From the NCBI GenBank assembly GCA_003313425.1, contig NHZP01000135.1, positions 1 to 25,781 of the forward strand: 25,781 bases of DNA, read 5' to 3'. The notes beneath the pieces are model-generated. The model did not search any database and was not told where the DNA came from. It was given only the letters and a program-made list of their open reading frames with translations. This document shows positions 1-8,200 of this stretch, in pieces. How positions within the stretch are numbered: the stretch's first letter is position 1; each line of letters begins with the position of its first letter. This stretch comes from Pseudopyrenochaeta lycopersici (Eukaryota > Ascomycota > Dothideomycetes > Pleosporales > Pseudopyrenochaetaceae). The position numbers and the translations under genes are program-made.

Positions 1-742
1 AAATAACTATTTACCTAAACTAACCCAAATTTATTATTATTACCCTAGTTGCTTTATTATGTCTTCTCTATTAAAACTCTTTTACATGCCCTTCTACTAA
101 CTAGTTCTACTTAATACTTGTGCTACTATCTAGCCTCCTTAAACTTACACATTTATATCTAATAGAATACTCTTAATCTTAATTTTAATTAATCTTACTG
201 CTACTAATCTACTCTCTATTATATCTTAACACTTTTTAACCTACTCTTATTAAACTCTAAAATAACTTACTCTTCTTATTAAATATAAGGAGAACCTTAG
301 AAGTACAGTATAGGAAGGACTAATAACTATTACTAATTAACAGAACCTTTAGAAGTAGAGGACATATAGAAGAAAGTAGGAGACAGAACTTAATAAGGAA
401 TATAATTATAATCAACACACAATTAATTTATCGTAATTATTAATTCTGCAAAGCGTATTTTAGTATTTTATCTAACACTTCTATACCTTTTACTTAAACT
501 CTACCTTATTCTTAATTAACTCTAAACCTACTCTCTAACCCCCTAAATAATAATACTATTACTACTTACCTCTAATACAATCCCTTACCCTTCTTTTTAC
601 AATTCTTTTTTATGCTTTATACACTGCTTTTTATTACTCCCTTATCTATAGTAGCTTGTTACAACCCTAAATAAATCGACTTGCTTATTAACAATCTATA
701 TTTTGTACTTTACTCGCTTGTAGAAACTACTAACGATCTATC
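1..742. other. RIP-degraded AT-rich block, G-poor on the + strand
   Basis: No reading frame of any length is visible. The + strand is rich in T, A and C and very poor in G, apart from the segment at 277-477, which has a different composition. Abundant TpA with few CpA/TpG fits repeat-induced point mutation. It lies 3' of the repeat-precursor pseudogene, and most of it recurs at the right end of the window. Confidence 0.7.
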
Positions 743-905
743 TTAGAAATCTGCACCAGTGAAGTCTAAATCTGCACCAAACTCCAAATCTGGTCTAGCT
801 GAGTCGCCATTACACGCTGACTCAACCCCCACCTGGCAAATCCCTGCCTGCCCAAGTCTACCACCTTCCTGGCCTCGCTGTGCTCCCTCTTCGCCACTGG
901 TTGCG
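170..905 (+). repeat. Long direct repeat, copy A
   Basis: This segment aligns collinearly with 25249-25781 in the same orientation, about 25 kb away. Both copies share a RIP-worn AT-rich part and the 3' end of a Lys-Arg repeat-precursor gene read on the minus strand. Copy A is about 200 bases longer because a solo LTR sits at 277-477. Differences include C/T and G/A transitions and a missing base near 877. The right limit is set by the window end of copy B, so the duplication probably runs further. Confidence 0.9.
277..477. mobile_element. Solo LTR (201 bp) with 5-bp target duplication
   Basis: The insert is bounded by the direct repeat CTTCT at 272-276 and 478-482. It is absent from the otherwise collinear copy B near 25360, which therefore shows the empty site. 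Its ends, TATTAAATATAA and TTTTATCTAACA, are inverted partners if two G-to-A changes at the left end are allowed (expected TGTTAGAT...). This fits an LTR of the TGTTAGA...TCTAACA kind. No coding sequence is present. Orientation cannot be assigned. Confidence 0.75.
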
Positions 906-1767
906 CCTCCTCAGAGCTTTGGTCTTGTATCGTCTGTCCGATGAAGATTCCATCTGCCACCCCGCCAATACCCTCACTTACACCCTCAACCACCCCACCA
1001 ACACGACTACCTCGCCCGCGTCCACCACGTCCCCGGCCTCGCTGCGGCTCCCTCTTGGCCACTGGCTGCGCCTCCTGAGAGGTCTGGTCTTGGATTGTCT
1101 GTCCGATGAAAATTGCGTCTGCTGCGCCGCCAATCCCCTCACTTACGCCCTCCACAACACCGCCAACACGACTACCTCGCCCGCGTCCACCACGTCCCCG
1201 GCCTCCGCTGCGGCTCCCTCTTCGCAACTGGCTGCGATTCCTGAGAGGTCTGGTCTTGGATCGTCTGCCCAAATGAAAATAGCATCTGCTGTACCGCCGA
1301 TACCTTCAGTTACGCCCTCAACGACGTCGCCAATACGACCAGCTCGCCCCGCGTCCACCACGTCCTCGGCCTCGCTGTGGCTCTCTCTTCGCTACTGGCT
1401 GCGATTCCTCAGACGTCTGGTCTTGGATCGTCTGTCCGATGAAGATTCCATCTGCCACCCCGCCGATACCTTCAGTTACACCCTCAACAACACCGCCAAC
1501 ACGACCCGCCGGCCACGTCCACCGCGGCCCCGGCCTCGCTGTGGCTCTCTCTTCGCCACTGGCTGCGCCTCTTGAGATGTCTGGTCCTGGATCGTCTGCC
1601 CGATGAAAATTGCGTCTGCTGCGCCGCCAATCCCCTCAGTTACACCCTCAACAACACCGCCAACACGACCCGCCCGGCCACGTCCACCGCGGCCCCGGCC
1701 TCGCTGTGGCTCTCTCTTTGCAACCGCCTGGGCCTCCTCAGAACTCTGGTCTCGGATTGTCTGGCTC
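883..1767 (-). repeat. Coding minisatellite, 165-bp unit, about six copies
   Basis: The landmark GGTCTTGG (or a variant) occurs at 921, 1086, 1252, 1419, 1583 and 1748, giving spacings of 165, 166, 167, 164 and 165 bases. 165 bases is 55 codons. The units differ by substitutions and by single-base indels that explain the odd spacings. The GC-rich array contrasts with the RIP-worn sequence on its left. Confidence 0.92.
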
Positions 1768-1814
1768 CTGATGCTGTTAGTAACCTAGTATATTGTTCGC
1801 TGTGTGGGACCTAC
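1768..1814 (-). other. Predicted spliceosomal intron (47 bp) in the repeat precursor
   Basis: The donor is GTAGGT, a perfect TACTAAC branch site lies 14 bases before the end, and the acceptor is CATCAG. Removing it joins exon 1 (phase 2, ...GAT CT) to exon 2 (G AGC CAG) in the same frame as the 55-residue repeats. It also bypasses the in-frame TAG at its first bases. Confidence 0.75.
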
Positions 1815-1969
1815 AGATCATCAACACCTGCAGGTACATCAAGGCCAACCGTGGTTAGAAGCCCAGACGGGAGGCTATCAGAGAGACCCTCTGAGAGGAC
1901 AACAGGTGCGGCATTAGCAGTCATGCCTGCAGTAAACGCCAAAATGGCCGCGACCGTTGATGCTCGCAT

Positions 1970-3037
1970 AGTGAACGGGGCTTTGTTAAGGATTGGTAGT
2001 CTTGAAGTTAGGGAAAAGAGCGCTGAGTGAAATCATTCACAGAAGATGCGTGTCTAGAAATGAAATAGAGAGATGCTAATGATATGAGTTCTAATTAGGG
2101 TAAAAGATGCTTATTTTATATCCTTTCAAGATACCTCCTATAAGGACGAAAATCGTGCCCCTAACATGCCAAGCTGCTTGCATCGTTTCGACATGTTAGC
2201 TACCAAGCCAGACGCATAAACGATAGCCCTTCAAACCTATCTGTTTGTCAGCAAAAACAATCGTATAATAAGGGAGGCTCTTGAAGAAACTCGTAGGGTT
2301 TGTTCTTGGCAGGGACGTCGCGACATAGACGACAACAATGACTAGACCCGCATTGCCTTGGCATGAACGGTACTTCCCTAGCACCCCCAGTGCACGGCCT
2401 ATTCGGCATAACGCGGCCGAACTTGACACAATCGCGCTAATTAATCACCACACTGAACAGAAGGGGGCATAAACGAAGCAGCCGTATTGGGTAACAGGAT
2501 CAGCGGCTAAGAAACACCTGTCTGGTCTGTGTAGTGTTTCAAAGCCTTCTAGAAGCTGCTGTAAGTGTCTTAGCGCAGCTCGTGCATTTACTCCGACCTC
2601 TAACAGTCTGTGCGTCTCCACTGCACCTCCCTTGGCGAACTGTTTCAACCGCTGGTTCTCACTTCCCCAACACAGGCCCAACAGTCGGGATTTACTGACA
2701 TGCTAGTTACTTGGACGTTTAGCTATTCTCGCTATGCTGTTTTGTTGACAACTAAGGTCTTTGCATGATGCAGCAGGGACGTAGAGAAACGCTAGTGTTA
2801 GGTATGCTGTCTTTACCTTGTGCTGCGCTTTACACCAAGTCCGTATGCGATATGCGGCAGCGAGGTAACGGCTACAAAAAACCGACGCTCTTTCGGCATC
2901 TGTCTCTGCTGCATTTCCTTCATCTTTGGATTCGCTGTGCCCCTTTCTCTTTTCTTTCGTCTATTCTTACCTACCCAGCCTAAACGTCCTGTCCTCCTAT
3001 TTGTCTATCTATCTCCTCTTACGCCTGCCTACCAAAA
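1970..3037. other. Intergenic region with two unrecognised minus-strand frames
   Basis: Bases 1970-2190 should hold the promoter of the repeat precursor. Two adjoining minus-strand open frames follow, 2445-2681 (78 codons) and 2196-2429 (77 codons). The first contains RAALRHLQQLLEGFETLHRP and then a Cys-containing end, and looks more protein-like than chance. I do not recognise either, and no convincing start, signal peptide or splice join connects them. From about 2930 the + strand becomes CT-rich, as is usual just upstream of fungal transcription starts, and leads into the next gene. Confidence 0.35.
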
Positions 3038-3841
3038 ATGCACTTCACTTGTCGTACAGTTCTGATGGCTGGCCTTTTACAGTCTGTAAGAGGCATAGCC
3101 ATGGATAATCTTACCGTAGAATTCAACACGGCGGTTGCTAGTGGCGGTGTTGGCATCCCCGTGGAGCGTGAGTTGCTATCTACGCTGTGCACAGCAACAT
3201 GACCCTAACACGTAGGCCCCGCAGCCACCATAGATCCTGCCGTGGCTGTAAGGATAGGCACAGAGCAGAGGCTTCCTGGCTCCTACACGCTCCTTCTGGT
3301 TGATGAGGCCAGATGCAATGCATCCTCTCCGTCTCTTTGCTCTATGCAGTCGGGTCTGGTGTCCTCCCATCAGCTTACGTTTCTCGCGGGCAAGATGGTG
3401 TACGAGCTTGTCAACCCAAAAAAGCCCTCCTCGCAGGCACCTTATGCTATGGAATTGCCAACTAGTAACCTGCCTCTACTGGATGGCTCTACACAGCTTC
3501 TTCTAAACACAACAGATGGCCAACCTGAGGACCCGGCAGCGTTGTTTGTGGAGCCGTGGGCTAGCCTACACACCGTCGCAGGGAACGTGTACAATGCACC
3601 AAGCAAACAGGAGGTAAAAAGAAGCCTGGAACGATCAAAAAGCAAGAGACCTACTAGGACTGGGTCTGAGAAAGCGCGCAAAACTCGGGAGGCTAGGCCC
3701 AAGTCAACGAGGCCGGCTATGAATATTACTGTAAACTTTGACAGCGAGAACAAGAACGAGAATAAGAACCACGGCGAGTTACTACACAGCACACCTCTTG
3801 TCTGGCTTTTTGCAGCTCTTACCGTGTTAGTAGCTGTTTAA
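3038..3841 (+). CDS. Secreted, probably GPI-anchored protein with PEBP-like features
   Basis: The gene has two exons, 3038-3167 and 3216-3841, joined over a 48-bp intron with a GTGAGT donor, a CCTAAC branch and a TAG acceptor; the predicted product has 251 residues. The start at 3038 is chosen because it gives a signal peptide (MHFTCRTVLMAGLLQSVRG, cut before IAMD or nearby) in frame with exon 2. The mature part has GSYTLLLVDEARC, which resembles the YTLLMVDPDAP strand of phosphatidylethanolamine-binding proteins, and a later VNPKKPSSQAPY segment of the kind seen in fungal secreted PEBPs. The canonical DPDAP and HW residues are absent, so ligand binding is doubtful. Three N-glycosylation sequons (NAS, NTT, NIT), a Lys/Arg/Ser-rich stem and a hydrophobic C-terminus (LVWLFAALTVLVAV) suggest a GPI anchor at the cell surface. 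The CT-rich leader just upstream fits a real promoter. The PEBP assignment is weak; the secreted-anchored architecture is firmer. Confidence 0.65.
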
Positions 3842-4142
3842 ATTACACAGCGTAGTCTTACAAGCATATTGTGGATAATCTTCCTTGTGTGGTCTTCGCT
3901 CAAGACCAGACCCAAAGACTGCATTAGTTCGCGGACGCTTCTACTTAAATATCCTGCCTATAGACCTTGACAGTCAGCAGCGGAACAACGACAGTATCTC
4001 GCATTTAGGCAAGGTTTTTCGGTTAGACGTGGTCCCGGCCACTTAAGAGCCCGTCCCAAAAACTCAGCTCTTAATAACAGCTACCTATGAGCTTTTTTTT
4101 TTGCGTCTGCCGTTAGGGTTAGCTCGTCTTAGCTGCTGCGGC
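3842..4142. other. Intergenic region
   Basis: No gene is seen. It contains a run of ten T at 4093-4102 and a lone TTAGGGTTAG at 4113-4122. The minus strand just beyond the ParB-like stop can be read, after a one-base shift, as LKPQQLRRANPNGRRKKKSS. That could be the displaced continuation of the neighbouring pseudogene. Confidence 0.4.
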
Positions 4143-4673
4143 TTAAGGGATGGAACCTTTGTCGTAGATGTCACCAATCCACCACCGCCCCCTATGCGCA
4201 GACTGAGAACCATGCAAATATTCCTTTAAGGCCTCTACTCGATGGTTGCACGCCATAGGTTCTGCCCTCTGTCCAACAACGCTACTCCAGTCTTCGAACG
4301 ATGGCCAATCCGCATCATCTCCTCCCTCAGTTCGCTGGCCACTACGATCGCTCGGAACTCCGCTTTCTCTCAGCCTGAGATAGTCAAGCATCTGGTGCAC
4401 TTGCGCTTTTGTGCAAGCAACCCGCAGTCGGCGGCTTTCATTTCTGCGAAGGACGCCTACTTCTCTGAATGTCTGGCAGAGGCGGCGCTTGTGGTGTTCG
4501 TTGATGGACCGGTTGGTGCCAGTCGTCTACTCTGAAGTAAGCACATCGATTGGAAACCTAGCAGTAGCCAGTCGATATGGCTCAGCCTGCTCGTGAACGG
4601 AGTCTACATCTTTCACCTCTACTCGTTGCTTCTTCCTTCCCTTAACAGCCGTTTTATCGCCTTTGCGTTTCAT
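4143..4673 (-). pseudogene. Fungal ParB-like-motif protein, N-terminal remnant
   Basis: A minus-strand frame of 177 codons starts at 4673 (MKRKGDKTAVKGRKKQRVE) and ends at 4143, interrupted by one TAG at 4527-4529. That stop lies where CAG to TAG (CpA to TpA, RIP-type) is the simplest origin. The second half contains WPSFEDWSSVVGQRAE, then CNHRVEALKEYL, then RWWIGDIYDK. The NHRVEAL segment resembles the G-x-HR-x-EAL motif of ParB/Srx-like domains, and the surrounding layout resembles a family of fungal hypothetical proteins that I recall only by pattern. The family normally continues past DIYDK. Here a stop follows at once, and a one-base shift restores a basic continuation. The gene is therefore probably doubly broken. 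A live two-exon gene cannot be excluded, but I find no good splice sites around the TAG. Confidence 0.5.
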
Positions 4674-5284
4674 AGGAGCGGTTTTTGTATAATAGAGCCT
4701 AGGAAAATAGCTTCTTATGGAATAGGCACGCTATAGAGTGGTAGGTGGGAAGGCTATATAAAGTTTTGAAGTTCGCGAAGCTACGTTGTTCGCACAGGCA
4801 TCTTGCCCCTAGGGGCAGGCATTACTTCCCACGCTTGTTAACCCCCCCTAGGGTCTTGCCCCCGGAGGCCAACTCAATTCTTGCCCCTGGGGGCAACCTA
4901 ACATAACCCTAAAGGTACAGTTTAGGTACATAGTATGATGCTGCAGGGGATACGTGTCGAGATTAACGACTGCAGTACCATGCTGCTTGCAGACCAAGAC
5001 GCCAAAGTCTTCAAGAAAGCATTATCAAGTAGTTCTAAGCCTTTGTCTACCTGTCCGAAGGTTAAGGATGCGTATTCTACACGAGTAGCAATAGAATTAC
5101 AATGACATCGCGTAATGTAAGCAACCGTATATTTTGATCAATGTCTTCGCTCCTTCTCGTAACAGTACATTTTTAAGGGTACTTATTAGAAGAACTAGGG
5201 CTGATATGCTGCAGCATCATTGTACTCTAGCTACTTGGTAGAGATCTAGCGTCGTTATGACGACCCCAAAAGTACTCTAAAATC
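4674..5284. other. Intergenic region between the ParB-like remnant and the recombinase-like gene
   Basis: Apart from the palindrome cluster at 4804-4896, no gene, RNA or repeat stands out. Bases 5110-5284 should hold the 3' untranslated region and terminator of the large minus-strand gene. Confidence 0.5.
4804..4896. repeat. Cluster of GC-rich palindromes (TGCCCCTAGGGGCA type)
   Basis: Three related motifs lie within 93 bases. TGCCCCTAGGGGCA at 4804-4817 is a perfect 14-bp palindrome. CCCCCCTAGGGTCTTGCCCC lies around 4843-4862. TTGCCCCTGGGGGCAA at 4881-4896 has perfect 7-base arms around TG. They stand out from the surroundings and could form hairpins or be paired protein-binding sites. No neighbouring gene starts close enough to assign a role. 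Confidence 0.7.
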
Positions 5285-8200
5285 TTAGTACTCTAAGCGT
5301 GCCTTTTGTAGCATTTGCGTCCATACCCAAAGCTGTCGCAGCATCTCAGTACCTTCAACGTTGGCAACAACCAACTTCCTACATAGCCACATGGTCACGT
5401 CAACATCGTCCAGGTCACGGTACTCCTCCTCACCCTCCTCTTCTATCGTTGTCAACAAGTCGAAGGCGTACCTTGTATCGGTACATTGGTATAGCCCGAC
5501 AACTGTATCGTATACCAAGCGCCCGTATTGACAACGTTCCAGAGGTTGCTCTCTCCAGACTCCGTCGCTTGATTTTGCCCACCTGTCACAAATTTCTCGA
5601 GGCACAGCGCACCTCGCACAACCACCTTTCGCTTTGAAACCTTCAAGAAAGATGGCTTCGCCCATGCGGATCGACCGCTGTGTTAATCCCCCGCGCCTAC
5701 AGTTGCTCAAACTGTGATTGATCTTGGTATCTTCGAGCCCGCGTCCAGCACAGAATCCACATTTTCCCATCCACCACTTCAACGTGTTGTGCCAGCCCTG
5801 TACTTCATCGTCGTTGTCCCAGCCGTAACCACATAGCAGTGGGGAGATTACGCTTGAATTAGGGCTCTTTGTCGCTGATGGCTGGGATCGTCTGAAGTTG
5901 AAAGCACTTATAAGCATTTCAAACACGAAAAGAAGCCTCAAGACTGCACTGCCACCCAGAGAGACGCGTTGCCGGAACCAGAACTCTACCTGATTCTTCG
6001 CCATGATATCTACTCCGTTCTCCTCACTAAGTCTTTCCATCAAAAAGGCTCCAAGGATGTGTTCATCGTAAGCACAAAGTGCAGCAATAGTCCTCTTTAC
6101 TACCAGCTTCATTTGGCATTTCCCATCCCCGTCAAGCGACTTCTCCGCCTGCTCTCTCCAATAACTTCTTTCGGCCTCGTGCTTGGCGTCACCTAGCCGG
6201 ACGCCTGTAATGATATCTGCACACACAAATTCAGTCATGGAGCATAAATCGCACCAGCTAGCACCCCTTGAGCGCCGTGGAAGCTCGAGCGCTTGAAGCC
6301 AATCGAAAATTTGTCGAGCTCTTGCGGAGCTACGGTGACGGTTGCAGTGCTCAAGTAGGTGATCGGGCTCCATCTTCCCACTGTCCGCGTAACAAAGCTG
6401 GCAGCCAACGTTTCTCCAGCGTACGAACTCTTTATCTATACCGTGCAGCCGGTGGCGGGAATCAAAGCGTCTGTTGAGTTCTGCTTCTTCGCTCGTGATG
6501 TGGGCCAAAATCTTTTTCCTCTCCTCGATCACTCTGTCGCGCTCGAAGTGACTTGGGCGACTAAAGATAGGCATACAACCTAGCCATGCTTGTTTTAGTG
6601 TGCTTTTGTAAAAGGCAACTTCGACTTCCTTCGCCCACGGGCCTTGGCCGATCTTGTGTGGCATGGGCTTGAGGAGGGCTTGCTCATTCGGTGGGGATGA
6701 ATCTATGCCCGTTCGCTGAGTGGTACAACGCCGTTTTGGAGAACTATCGCTGGAAGAAGACGGCACCTTACGCTTTTGACCTTCGATCGTCTCGATACAG
6801 GCGTTGTGAGCTGCTGGTTCTAGCTGCAGAAACTTGTGCCACTCGTTCGATGCCCATTCGTAAATATTGAGCAGCGCAGGTTGAAGCGTATCCGGGAATG
6901 CACCGTCAATTCCATATGACATGCCTCTTTGCAGTGGTCTGTGCCCACTCTGCCATGCATATGCTACATTCGGATCTGCCTTTGTGCTTCGGTCGTCATG
7001 CCTGTTGAAAGGTTCTGATATGTGTCGAATATGTTTATCGGTTACTGCAATCACTAGCTGTCGATATGTCCTAACGCTCAATCGGAAACCCACAGTGCTC
7101 GTGGTTTGACGCTCGAGTGCCTTCGTAAGCACCGACGTCTTCAATGGCTCTTTTGGAACAGTCGGCAATGAAAAGAGAAGCGTGCTATCGATGTCCCCTG
7201 CGTGGAACTCTCGATGGAGCATGCATACAAATGGCCGAATGAACACAAGATAATAGTAGAGAAGCCGACCAACTTCATCTGGCATGAATCTCACCACGTA
7301 GAACTCATGATTGGTCGAGCGCCGGGACTTGGCGTGCCTGAAGATCAGCGCCATCTTACGTGAATATACACACACACCACGAGATGTCGAAGATCCGTTG
7401 CAGTGCTCGAGCGCTGACAGTTCTGTTCCCCTTGGAGCCTGTCCTCCCAGCAAATACAGCGACAACATCATCAGCTCGGTCATTTGACTGTATAGCTCTA
7501 GGTACCGGCGGACCGCTTGGTCGTCCCAGTCATCATCAGCCAGCAGTCCATTAACCGTCGCCAAGGAAGCCCTGCGAGATAGCTCTAGGTACGATTCTGA
7601 GAGGCCATTCGCACTGTCAGTCACGAAGGAATAGCCGGCGGAAGTATCAGCAAGATGGTCACGAATGCTACCCAGATCGATTGGCGGACTCCAACCATAC
7701 ATAAGTTCACTGCATACTGCCAAAGTGTCCTGAATAGAGTCGTGGCTGATCTGACGGAACTTCGCCATGGAAAGGCTATGTTTTTCCCAAGAGACGACCT
7801 GGCCGTCTTGGCTCCAAGTCACGCGGAATGAGGGCCCTTCTGAGCGACTGCTTACCCTCCCGTAATCGCGTAGGCTAAGAAGCTCATTCATTGGCGTTGG
7901 CGATCCCAGGCACAAATTTTTTCCACGGGCCTGATTGAGGAGCTCCACTTGTCCATGGCGTGGTCTAACGCTCCAACCCAGGCCAACATGAGCAAACCGA
8001 GGAAGAGTAGCTTCGAGGATAATCATTCGAACGCAATAGATCATGGCAGACAATTTTGACGTATAATTCCCCGCGCGTTCGAATGTAGAGCCACCTTGAG
8101 TCAAGCCAAGAACACCGCTGGAGTATATCAGAAGGGTGGAGGACGGCGTGCCATCCTCATATTCCTCTGTTGATAGAAAATATACAAAGCGGAAGAGCAT

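Larger units (their letters stand above)
743..1969 (-). pseudogene. Secreted Lys-Arg-spaced repeat precursor (KEP-like), frameshifted
   Basis: The start at 1969 gives a classic signal peptide: MRAS, a hydrophobic stretch, then a probable cut after TANA before APV. Exon 1 ends at 1815 and a 47-bp intron follows. Exon 2 then reads SQTIRDQSSEEAQAVAKRE and continues through six 55-residue repeats. The unit is VAKREPQRGRGRGGRGRG, then xRVGGVVEGVSEGIGG, then ADAIFIGQTIQDQ. Every unit carries Lys-Arg, the Kex2 site, at the same place, as in fungal KEPs and the precursors of ustiloxin-type peptides and alpha-pheromone. Single-base indels break the frame: a loss near 1508 and gains near 1350, 1275 and 1225. 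A further base is missing near 877 relative to the second copy, where the frame runs to a TAA equivalent to 743-745. Other possibilities are an RGG-rich secreted protein that is not cleaved, or assembly errors in a live gene. No UstY-type (DUF3328) partner is visible. Confidence 0.7.

Noticed and set aside
880..1575. Open frames of 231 and 152 codons on the + strand across the 165-bp repeats
   Set aside because: The signal peptide, intron and repeated Lys-Arg units lie on the minus strand; the + frames are their shadows in a period divisible by three.
4113..4122. TTAGGGTTAG, a possible telomere repeat
   Set aside because: Fewer than two units; no array anywhere in the window supports an actual chromosome end.
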